From contig CAJTAL010000017.1 of assembly GCA_910574285.1 (NCBI GenBank), positions 19,971 through 83,970 on the forward strand: a stretch of DNA of 64,000 nt, given 5' to 3'. The translations under genes and the position numbers were made by a program. Each line of letters begins with the position of its first letter. The stretch's first letter is position 1. The stretch is from Lachnospiraceae bacterium. Lineage in GTDB: Bacteria; Bacillota; Clostridia; Lachnospirales; Lachnospiraceae. This document shows, piece by piece, positions 54,887 to 63,438 of the stretch. The notes below the pieces were generated by a model. The model searched no databases, had not been told where the DNA came from, and saw only the letters and a list, made by a program, of their open reading frames with translations.

Positions 54887-56835
54887 ATGAAATACTTGAA
54901 GTAAATAATCTTTCCGTCAGTTTCCATACGCCAAACGGGGAAATACAGGCGGTGAGGGATGTCAGTTTCTCATTGGGAGCCGGAGAGATACTGGTTATCG
55001 TAGGAGAGTCAGGCTGCGGGAAAAGTGTGCTGTGTAAGACAATTATGAAATTACTGCCATCCACCGCAAAGATCCGGTCGGGAAATATCAGGGTGAAGGG
55101 TACAGATATCACAGGGTACCGTGAACGGGATATGCAGAGACTGCGGGGGAAGTTATTTTCTATGATCTTCCAGGATCCAATGACTGCGCTGAACCCGGTT
55201 ATGCCTGTGGGAAAGCAGATTGCGGAAGCAGTGAAGGTGCATCAGCCAAAGATCTCGAAGAAGGAATTGAAAAAAAGGGTAATAGAATTACTGACATTGG
55301 TTGGGATTGACCGGCCAGAAGAGCGGATGAACATGTATCCCTGTCATTTTTCCGGCGGAATGCGGCAGCGGAGCGTGATGGCTGTTGCGCTCGCCGGAAA
55401 TCCGGAGATTCTGTTCGCGGATGAACCGACGACTGCGCTGGATGTGACGATACAGGCGCAGATCTTAAAGCTGCTTCGGGATATCCGGCGTAAGCTTGGG
55501 ACGGCGGCCGTCTTTGTGACGCATGATCTGGGTATCGCCGCAAGGGTTGCGGACCGGGTTGCAGTAATGTATGCCGGAAAGATTGTGGAGATCGGTACGG
55601 CAGAGGAGATATTTACCGACCCAAGACATCCGTATACATGGGGGCTTATGAAGTCTCTGCCGGCATTTTCAAAAGGAAGGGATGAGTTGTATACGATTCC
55701 GGGGATGCCGCCGACGCTGCTTCATCCGCCGAAAGGGGATGCTTTCGCTTGCCGTAACGAATATGCGTTGGCGATTGATTATGAGGAAGAACCGCCTATG
55801 TTCCGGGTTACGGATACACATTATGCGGCAACCTGGCTTCTGGATGAACGGGCGCCGAGGATTCCGGCTGACGCTTGCGTCCTTAAGGCGGCAGATCTGC
55901 CGGACTGCGGGAAGCCGTATCCTGCCAGGGGAGTTATGAAGACGAGAATAAAGGAAGAGATCTTATTAGATGTACAGCATCTGTCCTATACATTTTCAAT
56001 CAAAGACAAGTTGTCGGTGAAGGCTTTAGAGGATGTCTCTTTCCAGATCAGGCGGGGAGAGATATTCGGTTTGATCGGAGAGTCGGGTTCGGGTAAATCC
56101 ACGGCTGCAAGGTGTATCATGAATATCTGCCGTCCTCCCGGGCAGGGAGCTAAAGGGAGGCTCAGCAGAACAGATATACGAAAGGGAGCCGATATTGGGG
56201 CAGCCCGGGCAGGAAGAATCTTATATAAAGGGATTGATATCTGTGAGCTCAGGCAGTTTCGCAGGAATAAGCAGATGCTTGAGAGGGCGCGTCAGATGGT
56301 TTTCCAGGATTCCAATTCCAGTCTGAATCCGCGGATGAAGGTATGCGATATCATAGCGGAACCCTTGAAGATCCAACATATCAACCCGCCGAGAGGCTCC
56401 CTGCGCGCAGAGGCAGAATTCCAGATGCATTATGTCGGACTGGACGCCGGTTATCTGGATAAATATCCTGGGGAATTATCCGGCGGACAGAGACAGAGGG
56501 TGGCTATTGCGAGGGCTTTGATCATGGAGCCGGAACTTTTGGTGGCGGATGAACCCATTGCGTCGTTGGACGTATCGATTCAGGCGCAGATTGTGAATCT
56601 GTTCCGTCATCTTCAGAGGGAACATGGGTTCTCATTCCTGTTTATCGCCCATGATCTGGCAATGGTCGAATTCTTATGCGACAGAGTCGGAGTCATGTAT
56701 CAGGGGAAATTGGTGGAGACGGCGCCGGTAAAAGAATTATTTTCCAATCCTCAGCATGAGTATACGAAAAAATTATTGTCTTGTCTCAATGATATCCGGT
56801 ATGCTCCGACTCCATCCACTATAACATCATATTAG
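54883..56835 (+). CDS. Fused double ABC ATPase (DppD-DppF / NikD-NikE type)
   Basis: A 650-residue protein with two full ATPase domains in one chain. Domain 1: Walker [10 protein letters not shown] (about residue 43), signature [15 protein letters not shown], Walker [12 protein letters not shown], plus an oligopeptide-type C-terminal extension ([23 protein letters not shown]). Domain 2 (from ~350): [36 protein letters not shown]. Normally two genes, here fused. The start ATG overlaps the stop of the binding protein (ATGA), which points to translational coupling; ATG 54868 is an alternative. A tandem repeat follows its stop. Confidence 0.92.
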   Translation: MNEILEVNNLSVSFHTPNGEIQAVRDVSFSLGAGEILVIVGESGCGKSVLCKTIMKLLPSTAKIRSGNIRVKGTDITGYRERDMQRLRGKLFSMIFQDPMTALNPVMPVGKQIAEAVKVHQPKISKKELKKRVIELLTLVGIDRPEERMNMYPCHFSGGMRQRSVMAVALAGNPEILFADEPTTALDVTIQAQILKLLRDIRRKLGTAAVFVTHDLGIAARVADRVAVMYAGKIVEIGTAEEIFTDPRHPYTWGLMKSLPAFSKGRDELYTIPGMPPTLLHPPKGDAFACRNEYALAIDYEEEPPMFRVTDTHYAATWLLDERAPRIPADACVLKAADLPDCGKPYPARGVMKTRIKEEILLDVQHLSYTFSIKDKLSVKALEDVSFQIRRGEIFGLIGESGSGKSTAARCIMNICRPPGQGAKGRLSRTDIRKGADIGAARAGRILYKGIDICELRQFRRNKQMLERARQMVFQDSNSSLNPRMKVCDIIAEPLKIQHINPPRGSLRAEAEFQMHYVGLDAGYLDKYPGELSGGQRQRVAIARALIMEPELLVADEPIASLDVSIQAQIVNLFRHLQREHGFSFLFIAHDLAMVEFLCDRVGVMYQGKLVETAPVKELFSNPQHEYTKKLLSCLNDIRYAPTPSTITSY

Positions 56836-56975
56836 GTTTTATAGATGAGATAGATTAGGTGGATTAGGTTTTATAGATTAGGTAGATTAGGTTTTATAGA
56901 TTAGGTAGATTAGGTTTTATAGATTAGGTAGATTAGGTTTTATAGATTAGGTAGATTAGGTTTTATAGATTAGGG
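56836..56975 (+). repeat. 23-bp tandem repeat across an operon junction
   Basis: Four exact copies of a 23-bp unit (56869-56891, 56892-56914, 56915-56937, 56938-56960), a truncated fifth (56961) and a diverged first block from 56837. The unit contains TAG stop codons resembling the upstream gene's own end. The repeat occupies almost the whole gap between the ATPase and permease genes. Confidence 0.92.
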
Positions 56976-56987
56976 AGATGTTTGGTC

Positions 56988-57995
56988 ATGGGGCGTAGAA
57001 TCTTGTATTTTTTATTGAGTATTTTTCTTTTGTCTGCCGTCACATTCTACATGGCAAGGCTTGCGCCGGGAGATCCTCTGGTATCTTATTACGGTGACCG
57101 TGCAGAGAAGATGAGTCCGAAGGAACGAAAGTGGGCGGAAGAGAAGCTTGGTTTAGAAGATCCCATTACTGTCCAGTATATTCGATGGCTTGAGCGGTCT
57201 TTTCACGGGGACTTCGGGATCTCCTACAAATATAAGACGGACGCCGTGGATGTGATCAAAGGACGCGCGGGCAATACGCTGATCCTGGGAGGAATCGGTT
57301 TCGTACTGATCTTTGTGCTTTCGTTATTGCTGGGAGTTTTGTGCGCGTGGAATGAGGAGCGGCTGTTGGACCGTATGATCTGTAAGATAGGGACGGCTGC
57401 AAGCTGTATCCCGGAGTTCTGGCTGTCGCTGGTATTGATTCTGATTTTTTCGGTGAATTTAAGGCTGCTGCCAAGCAGCGGAGCTTATACCGTCGGAGGC
57501 AAAGGAGGGATAAGTGATCGTATCCGGCATCTGATTCTCCCCATGGTTGTGGTGGTGGCAAGTCATCTGTGGTATTATGCCTACATGGTGCGCAACAGGC
57601 TTCTGGAAGAAGTCAGGGCAGACTATGTCCTGCTGGCGAGGTCGAAAGGTCTGCGAAAAAGGAGTATTATGTTCCGGCATTGCCTGTGGAATATGATGCC
57701 CTCCTATCTGAGTATTATGGCAGTTTCCGTATCACATATTCTGGGAGGGACGTATATTGTAGAGACCGTTTTCTCCTATCCGGGCCTGGGAACACTGGCT
57801 TACGAAAGCGCGAGATATCAGGATTATAATCTGCTGATGGTTCTGTGTCTGATGTCAGGAATTCTGGTTATCCTGTGTAATATGGCGGCGCAGATGATCA
57901 ATGAGATGATTGATCCGCGGATGCGGACGGCGCCTGTTATGTCGAAAAGCAGGAAGAGCAGACCGCCGGGAGCAGCAGAAAAAGCAGACAAATAA
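56988..57995 (+). CDS. ABC transporter permease (NikB/DppB type)
   Basis: A 335-residue membrane protein with six helices, the first within residues 5-25. The TMD1 permease motif is in the region EEVRADYVLLARSKGLRKRSIMFRHCLWN (about 205-235; EAA loop). GGGAG, part of the repeat's end, serves as ribosome site for ATG 56988; TTG at 56982 is possible. It pairs with the next permease. The stop codon falls inside the start of the next tandem repeat. Confidence 0.9.
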   Translation: MGRRILYFLLSIFLLSAVTFYMARLAPGDPLVSYYGDRAEKMSPKERKWAEEKLGLEDPITVQYIRWLERSFHGDFGISYKYKTDAVDVIKGRAGNTLILGGIGFVLIFVLSLLLGVLCAWNEERLLDRMICKIGTAASCIPEFWLSLVLILIFSVNLRLLPSSGAYTVGGKGGISDRIRHLILPMVVVVASHLWYYAYMVRNRLLEEVRADYVLLARSKGLRKRSIMFRHCLWNMMPSYLSIMAVSVSHILGGTYIVETVFSYPGLGTLAYESARYQDYNLLMVLCLMSGILVILCNMAAQMINEMIDPRMRTAPVMSKSRKSRPPGAAEKADK

Positions 57996-58086
57996 GAAGT
58001 AATGAATGAGATAAGAAGTAATAAATGAGATAAGAAGTAATGAATGAGATAAGAAGTAATGAATGAGATAAGAAGTAATGAATGAA
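57992..58086 (+). repeat. 19-bp tandem repeat at the permease junction
   Basis: Five copies of a 19-bp unit (starts 57992, 58011, 58030, 58049, 58068), one base change (AATAAATG for AATGAATG) in copy 2 and one in the last. The first copy includes the stop codon of the permease. Each unit contains TAATG and ATGA stop/start overlaps. Confidence 0.92.
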
Positions 58087-58131
58087 AAATGATGCAATGA
58101 TGTATGCACAGAACAGGAGGCAGAGGAAGAA

Positions 58132-59016
58132 ATGGCGGGAGAATTTGAATTTGCCGGAATCAAAGAGATTGTCCGTGCGGAGTCTGTACAGAAGAAGAAA
58201 TGGTATGAGGGAAAGCCTATACTTTCGATGCTGCTTCTTGGTCTGATCATAGCAGGATGTCTTAACTGCAGTCTCATTATGACAAAAGATCCTTCTTATA
58301 TGGATCTGCAGAATTATAATGTCCCGCCGAATCGGGAGTTCCTATTTGGAACGGATACGATGGGAAGGGATATCTTCTCTATGATCTGGTACGGAGGCAG
58401 GATTTCACTGTTTATAGGGATTGTTTCGACTGTTATATCCACGGTGACCGCGGTGATATTTGGAGCATTCAGCGGGAGCGCGCCCGTATGGGCGGACCGG
58501 TTTCTGATGCGTTTGACAGAGATACTGCTTAGTGTGCCGGGGCTTTTGACGGTTATTTTTATGCAGGCGGTGCTCGGAGAGGCGAATGTATTCAGTATCT
58601 CGCTGGTGATCGGGATTACCAGTTGGATGAGTATTGCCAAGATCGTACGGACAGAGGTGCGTAAGCTTAGGAGCAGTGAGTATGTGATTGCGGCAAGATG
58701 TATGGGAGGAAATTTCTTTTATATATTGCGGGCTCATCTGGCGCCTAATTTCGTATCTTCGATCATGTTTATGGCGGCGATGAACGTACGCAGCGCGATT
58801 GTGGCAGAATCAACACTGAGCTTTATGGGGATCGGACTGCCGGTTGAGGTGATTTCGTGGGGGAGTATGCTTTCTTTGGCAGAGAACGCATTGCTGGCTA
58901 ACTCATGGTGGATGATATTGATTCCGGGCGGATTTTTGATCGTTACACTTCTTTGCATTACGGATATTGGGAATTATCTGCGTAAGAATATGAACCGGAT
59001 GGAAAGTAATCTGTGA
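58132..59016 (+). CDS. ABC transporter permease (NikC/DppC type)
   Basis: A 294-residue membrane protein. An OppC_N-type N-terminal helix (about 30-50) precedes NREFLFGTDTMGRDIFSMIWYGGRISL, the family signature; a BPD_transp_1 domain with TEVRKLRSSEYVIAARCMGG (EAA loop, about 180) follows, in all six helices. GAGGCAGAGGAAG precedes the ATG. It completes the transporter started by the lipoprotein and fused ATPase. Confidence 0.9.
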   Translation: MAGEFEFAGIKEIVRAESVQKKKWYEGKPILSMLLLGLIIAGCLNCSLIMTKDPSYMDLQNYNVPPNREFLFGTDTMGRDIFSMIWYGGRISLFIGIVSTVISTVTAVIFGAFSGSAPVWADRFLMRLTEILLSVPGLLTVIFMQAVLGEANVFSISLVIGITSWMSIAKIVRTEVRKLRSSEYVIAARCMGGNFFYILRAHLAPNFVSSIMFMAAMNVRSAIVAESTLSFMGIGLPVEVISWGSMLSLAENALLANSWWMILIPGGFLIVTLLCITDIGNYLRKNMNRMESNL

Positions 59017-59043
59017 TGGAAAGTAATCTGTGATGGAAAGTAA
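58999..59043 (+). repeat. 17-bp tandem repeat overlapping the stop codon
   Basis: Unit ATGGAAAGTAATCTGTG occurs twice (58999-59015, 59016-59032) plus 11 bp of a third. The first copy encodes the last residues and part of the stop of the upstream permease. Confidence 0.88.
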
Positions 59044-59093
59044 AATGACCATAGAAAAAACTTATAACTGCAATCGTATATAAAAAGAATCAA

Positions 59094-59123
59094 TTGGAGA
59101 TGGTAATTGCTGCATGATATAAT
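59094..59123 (+). promoter_or_regulatory. Promoter of the TudS/ECF operon
   Basis: TTGGAG (59094-59099), an 18-nt spacer and perfect TATAAT (59118-59123). It gives the five-gene ECF unit its own start, independent of the upstream ABC transporter. Confidence 0.6.
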
Positions 59124-59149
59124 TCTGACGTAGTGGAAGGAGAATGGCT

Positions 59150-59716
59150 ATGAAATATCTTTTGATAATATCACATTGTATTTTGAATACAGCGTCGAAG
59201 GTTGCGATGGATGAGCAGGAACTCAAAGAAGAGTATGAGAAAAAGGACAGGCTTATCCATAGTATCATGGAGAATAACATTCAGATGATACAGCTTCCGT
59301 GTCCGGAATTCCTTCTATATGGTTCACGCCGATGGGGGCATGTGAAGGAGCAGTTTATGCATCCGCATTATTATGAGGAGTGCCGCAAGATGTTGCTTCC
59401 GATACTGAGCCAGATAGAAGAATACCTCAGATATCCTGAAGAATACCAGGTGTTAGGCGTTGTGTCCGTAGAAGGAAGCCCAAGCTGCGGTTATCATATG
59501 ACATGCAGCGGCAAATGGGGCGGAGAGTTGTCTGTTGATGCAGATGAGATTAAAAAAATGCAAAATACATGTGAGACAGTAAATGCGCCGGGAGTATTTA
59601 TGGAGGTGTTAGAAAAAGAATTCATGTCAAGAGCCATGGATGTTTCCATTATGAGCATGGAGGAAGCAATCGAGAGGCTTTCTGAAATCAAAAGAGATAT
59701 GGGAAAAGAGGAGTAG
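59150..59716 (+). CDS. TudS-related putative desulfidase (CD3072 family)
   Basis: A 188-residue soluble protein. Three conserved Cys sites of the DUF523/TudS group are present: ISHCILN (about residue 9), LPCPEFLLYGSRRWG (about 46) and GSPSCGYHMTC (about 110). TudS-type enzymes use such Cys to hold a [4Fe-4S] cluster and remove sulfur from thiouracil. GGAAGGAG fits ATG 59150 rather than 59144. It stands first in an operon with a whole ECF transporter, which suggests that the imported compound carries sulfur to be removed. The exact substrate is unknown. Confidence 0.8.
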   Translation: MKYLLIISHCILNTASKVAMDEQELKEEYEKKDRLIHSIMENNIQMIQLPCPEFLLYGSRRWGHVKEQFMHPHYYEECRKMLLPILSQIEEYLRYPEEYQVLGVVSVEGSPSCGYHMTCSGKWGGELSVDADEIKKMQNTCETVNAPGVFMEVLEKEFMSRAMDVSIMSMEEAIERLSEIKRDMGKEE

Positions 59717-59718
59717 AA

Positions 59719-60279
59719 ATGAGAAACAGAAAAGTTTATGTAGTTGCATTTTGCGGAATTTGTGTTGCCATGAATATTGTTCTTGGAATTATCACGTCAG
59801 CATTGGGGATACCGCTGTATCTGGATACTTTGGGGACAGTGCTTTCAGCGGCGATTATCGGTCCGGTTCCGGGAATTATTGTGGGAGCATTGAGTAATAT
59901 TATTACAGGGTTAATGTACAGTGTCTCGGATATTCCATTCTGTCTTGTTAACATGGCAGTGGGTCTTATAGTAGGGCTTGTAGCTAAGAAATTTAAATTT
60001 ACGATTGTAAGTGCGGTGATTACCGGTCTTGTATTAAGTTTTGTATGTCCGGCGATCGGTACGCCGATAGGTATCTATGTATATGGAGGTTTGAACGGCT
60101 CTGCATCCGATGTTCTTGTTATGTCTCTTGTTCAGGCGGGTAAGGATATATTCCAGGCATCATTTTTAAGAAATGTCGGATCGAACCTGATAGATAAGAT
60201 AGGAACCTGTATAGTTGGCTGGGCTCTGATTAGAGCGATTCCGATGCGTTTTTTAGAGAATTTTAAAAAGGAAGAATAG
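59719..60279 (+). CDS. ECF transporter S component (CD3073 family)
   Basis: A 186-residue protein with about six membrane helices. The pattern (IPLYLDTLGTVLSAAIIGPVPGIIVGALSNI, NMAVGLIVGLVAKK) is that of an ECF S component, the substrate-binding subunit. It is in the family paired with the TudS-related desulfidase. It starts two bases after the desulfidase stop with a GAGGAG site. Substrate unknown. Confidence 0.85.
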   Translation: MRNRKVYVVAFCGICVAMNIVLGIITSALGIPLYLDTLGTVLSAAIIGPVPGIIVGALSNIITGLMYSVSDIPFCLVNMAVGLIVGLVAKKFKFTIVSAVITGLVLSFVCPAIGTPIGIYVYGGLNGSASDVLVMSLVQAGKDIFQASFLRNVGSNLIDKIGTCIVGWALIRAIPMRFLENFKKEE

Positions 60280-60290
60280 ACGGTTAGATT

Positions 60291-61160
60291 ATGATAGATA
60301 TTAAGAATCTGGTACATAGATATACGATATGGGAATCTGACACAAAGAAAAGTAAAAAAACGGTTTTAGATGATGTGACGCTGGATATTTCTCCCGGTCA
60401 GTTGGTTGCGATTCTGGGACCGAATGGTTCAGGAAAGTCTACGTTAGCAAAGCATCTTAATGTTTTGCTGTTGCCGGATGAAGGAACGGTATGGATTGAC
60501 GGGAAGGATACAAAGGATGCGAAAGCTCTGTGGGATATTCGAAGCACTGTTGGGATGGTTTTTCAGAATCCGGATAATCAGATTGTCGGAACCAGTGTGG
60601 AGGAAGACGTTGCCTTTGGCCCTGAGAATAAGAATCTGCCGTCCACGTTAATACAGGAGAAAGTAGCCGACAGCCTTAGGGCTGTTGGCTTGTTGCATAA
60701 AAGAAAAAGTTCTCCGTTTCGTCTGTCCGGCGGACAAAAGCAGAGGGTTGCAATCGCCGGAGCGCTGGCGGGTACACCCAGATGTATCGTTCTGGATGAG
60801 CCTACGGCTATGCTTGACCCGGCAGCGCGGAAAGAAGTAATTCATGTAATTCATAAGCTGAATAAAGAGGCCGGGATCACGATTGTCCTGATTACGCATC
60901 ATACGGATGAAGTAGTAGGCGCAGATAAAATTATATTAATGAATCAGGGACATATTATTCAGGAGGGTACTCCGAAGGAAGTGTTTGATAATTTTGAACT
61001 TCTTAAAAAAGTCAAAATGGATGTGCCCCAGGTGACGGAACTTGCATGGAATCTGGCGCGTCAGGGAATCCCGATAAAGACGCCTGTCTTAACAGAAGAA
61101 CAATTTGTAACAGAGATGATGAGGATCTATGAAGACGGGAAGAACAGGGAGGACTGCTGA
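60291..61160 (+). CDS. ECF transporter ATPase EcfA1
   Basis: A 289-residue ABC ATPase: Walker A GPNGSGKST (about residue 45), Q-loop FQNPDNQIVG, signature LSGGQKQRVAIAGAL, Walker B IVLDEPTAMLDP and switch THHTDEV. The FQNPDNQ motif and the length are typical of EcfA. It is 12 bp after the S component and slightly overlaps the usual start region of the second ATPase. Confidence 0.93.
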   Translation: MIDIKNLVHRYTIWESDTKKSKKTVLDDVTLDISPGQLVAILGPNGSGKSTLAKHLNVLLLPDEGTVWIDGKDTKDAKALWDIRSTVGMVFQNPDNQIVGTSVEEDVAFGPENKNLPSTLIQEKVADSLRAVGLLHKRKSSPFRLSGGQKQRVAIAGALAGTPRCIVLDEPTAMLDPAARKEVIHVIHKLNKEAGITIVLITHHTDEVVGADKIILMNQGHIIQEGTPKEVFDNFELLKKVKMDVPQVTELAWNLARQGIPIKTPVLTEEQFVTEMMRIYEDGKNREDC

Positions 61161-61161
61161 G

Positions 61162-62022
61162 ATGATGAGAATAGAGCGTCTTGGTTTTACATATTCGAAG
61201 AATACGGTAGATGAATGCAGAGTCCTGGAGGATATTTCATTCCATATACAGGAAGGAGAATTCATTGGTTTAATCGGTTCTTCAGGTTCGGGTAAGACTA
61301 CACTGATCAAGCATTTAAACGGTCTTCTCAAGGCTGATTCCGGCGCAGTATATTTCCAGGGTCAGAATATTTATGACAAAGGATATGTGTTGTCAAAGCT
61401 TAGAAAAGAAGTGGGGCTTGTATTCCAATATCCGGAGCACCAATTGTTTGGCAGGACGGTATTGGCAGACGTGTGTTTTGGACCGCAGAATCTGGGAATG
61501 TCAAAAGAGGAAGCGGAAAAGTCTGCAAGAGACTGTCTGGAATTAGTAGGAATTAATGAGTCATATTACCACACGAGCCCGTTTGAATTGTCAGGAGGTC
61601 AGAAGAGATGTGTCGCGATTGCGGGAATCCTCGCCATGCAGCCGAAGATATTGGTAATGGACGAACCGGCGGCGGGGCTTGACCCGGAGACAAAACATAT
61701 GATCTTTGATCTGGTGGAAGAGATAAGAAAGAAGCGCAATATTGCAATAGTTCTCGTATCCCATCATATGGAGGACGTTGCATACTATGCAAATAAAGTA
61801 CTGGTGCTGCATCAGGGACGGCTGGTGCTGACTGGAGAGCCTGAAGAGGTATTTACCAAGACAGAATTTTTAAGAGAAATAGGCATGGATGTGCCACAGA
61901 TCACATCTGTAACAGAAAAGCTGATGAAAGAAGGATTTCCGATGGTTAATCCTGCTATAACCGTAAAGGAGGCGGAAGAGAGAATCCTTAAGGTGTTTCG
62001 GGAGAGAGGAGGAGCAGAATGA
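61162..62022 (+). CDS. ECF transporter ATPase EcfA2
   Basis: A 286-residue ABC ATPase: Walker A GSSGSGKTT (about residue 42), Q-loop FQYPEHQLFG, signature LSGGQKRCVAIAGIL, Walker B LVMDEPAAGLDP. FQYPEHQLF marks it as the A2 partner. A frame opens at 61129, but AGGGAGG at 61147 fits ATG 61162. The stop overlaps the start of the T component (ATGA). Confidence 0.93.
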   Translation: MMRIERLGFTYSKNTVDECRVLEDISFHIQEGEFIGLIGSSGSGKTTLIKHLNGLLKADSGAVYFQGQNIYDKGYVLSKLRKEVGLVFQYPEHQLFGRTVLADVCFGPQNLGMSKEEAEKSARDCLELVGINESYYHTSPFELSGGQKRCVAIAGILAMQPKILVMDEPAAGLDPETKHMIFDLVEEIRKKRNIAIVLVSHHMEDVAYYANKVLVLHQGRLVLTGEPEEVFTKTEFLREIGMDVPQITSVTEKLMKEGFPMVNPAITVKEAEERILKVFRERGGAE

Positions 62023-62825
62023 TTCGTGATATTACCATCGGGCAGTATTATGCACAGGATTCTTCTATACATAAACTGGATTCCCGGACAAAATTGATGG
62101 GTGTATTGATTTATATTGTGGCGCTGTTTCTGGTGAAGAATCCATGGTGGTATCTGCTGCTTTTTGTAGTGATTCTGGCGCTGTATCGTTTGGCAAAAGT
62201 ACCCTATGGATATTTGCTGAGAGGATTGAAGGGAATCGTTATTCTTTTGATATTTACGTTTGTTTTCCGGCTGATCAGTACCCCGGGAATACCTGTGGCG
62301 CAGTTGTGGATATTTACGATTACGGGGGAAGGAATAACAAAGGCGATAAGCCTTACGGTCAGAATTGCATTGATGATTATCGGGGCATCGCTTTTGTCGT
62401 ATACTTCTACGCCGCGTGAATTGGCGGACGGATTGGAGAAGGCATTTGGTTTTTTGGAAAAAATACATGTTCCGATACATGATATGGCTGTTATTGTTAT
62501 GATAGCATTCCGGTTTATTCCGATTTTAATTGAAGAGACAAATGTTTTGATGGATGCGCAGGCATCCAGAGGAGTGGAGTTTGAAAAATGCTCCGTATGG
62601 AAAAAGTGCAGAAATATCTTTTCTTTATTATTGCCGTTATTTTTGTCTGCAGTCCGCAGGTCCTCAGACCTTGCCATGGCAATGGAGGCGAGAGGCTACA
62701 GCGGAGAAGGAGAGACCTCCCGGATGTATCCGTTAAGATATCATTCCGGCGACAGAATAGCGTATGTGCTTATGTTTTTGTTTCTGGCAGGGGTGATTGT
62801 AATGAGAGTTGTTAATATATATTGA
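62019..62825 (+). CDS. ECF transporter T component EcfT
   Basis: A 268-residue membrane protein with five or six helices. The family begins with HKLDSRTKLMGVLIYIVALF, and the coupling region has VEFEKCSVWKKCRNIF plus SSDLAMAMEARGYSGEGETS (the Ala-Arg-Gly motif). It joins the S component to the two ATPases. The start is fused to the EcfA2 stop, so translation is coupled. A dedicated set (A1A2-T-S) shows a group I ECF transporter. Confidence 0.92.
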   Translation: MIRDITIGQYYAQDSSIHKLDSRTKLMGVLIYIVALFLVKNPWWYLLLFVVILALYRLAKVPYGYLLRGLKGIVILLIFTFVFRLISTPGIPVAQLWIFTITGEGITKAISLTVRIALMIIGASLLSYTSTPRELADGLEKAFGFLEKIHVPIHDMAVIVMIAFRFIPILIEETNVLMDAQASRGVEFEKCSVWKKCRNIFSLLLPLFLSAVRRSSDLAMAMEARGYSGEGETSRMYPLRYHSGDRIAYVLMFLFLAGVIVMRVVNIY

Positions 62826-62935
62826 AGTATTTGGCTGCCTTTTTATGCCGCGGGTTCGTCTTTCCCGAATATTCTGTTGAAATTAAGCCGGATAAATAAT
62901 AAATTCTTAAGTTTTTTATAAAGAATTTATAAAAA

Positions 62936-62941
62936 TATAAT
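62936..62941 (+). promoter_or_regulatory. -10 element before the small membrane gene
   Basis: Perfect TATAAT with no clear -35. It would give a leader of about 85-90 nt containing the hairpin at 62971-63006. Confidence 0.35.
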
Positions 62942-62970
62942 AGTATGATTGACATAGAAAAAGTTGTTCC

Positions 62971-63030
62971 GCCTGTGCACCGGCAAAGGGTTTTAACCGC
63001 ACAGGTGAAAGTTTTATATCCACAGGAGGT
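62971..63030 (+). promoter_or_regulatory. Candidate cis-acting RNA: two mutually exclusive stems at a ribosome site
   Basis: CCTGTGC (62972-62978) pairs with GCACAGG (62999-63005). CCTGTG can also pair with CACAGG at 63021-63026, which overlaps the AGGAGG ribosome site (63024-63029). The two pairings exclude one another, which would allow a translation switch. No known riboswitch family is recognised. Confidence 0.35.
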
Positions 63031-63036
63031 AAGGAG

Positions 63037-63438
63037 ATGAAGAGCGGTAATGTCAATCAGCGGAGAATAAAGAAATGGCTGTATGTGTTTGTTATTTTTG
63101 TATTTTTGTATATCTCTGTCGGATGGTTAAGTCCGGTGGTTTTTGCCTGTGACGGACTCTTGACGAGAATGAGGGTTGAGGATTATAAAACACAATATGA
63201 TCTGGGAAGTACCCGGAGACATGATGCAGATGTAACAGACATTTATCTGTTCAATTTTGGATTTGAAAGGGTATTCGTTCAAAAGGAAGAAAAGAACGGG
63301 GAAGTTTTTGAAGGGTATGATATAGAAGTAAAAAAACTCCTGCCGTTTTTATACAAATGGGAGAGGCAGCCGAACGATCCGGCATATAGAGTTACAATAG
63401 GAGAGAAGAAATACTATTATACGATTGTGTCTTGTTAG
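63037..63438 (+). CDS. Small membrane-anchored protein of unknown function
   Basis: A 133-residue protein: a basic N-terminus, one hydrophobic segment (about residues 14-37, a signal anchor or signal peptide) and a polar ~95-residue domain with YDLGSTRRHDADVTDIYLFNFGF and KKLLPFLYKWERQP, ending in a Cys (ending TIVSC). No family is recognised. AGGAGG sets the start. Codon use is AT-richer than in the neighbours. It stands alone after the ECF operon. Confidence 0.65.
   Translation: MKSGNVNQRRIKKWLYVFVIFVFLYISVGWLSPVVFACDGLLTRMRVEDYKTQYDLGSTRRHDADVTDIYLFNFGFERVFVQKEEKNGEVFEGYDIEVKKLLPFLYKWERQPNDPAYRVTIGEKKYYYTIVSC

Noticed and set aside
56836..58086. CRISPR array
   Set aside because: The repeats are head-to-tail with no unique spacers, and no cas genes are nearby.
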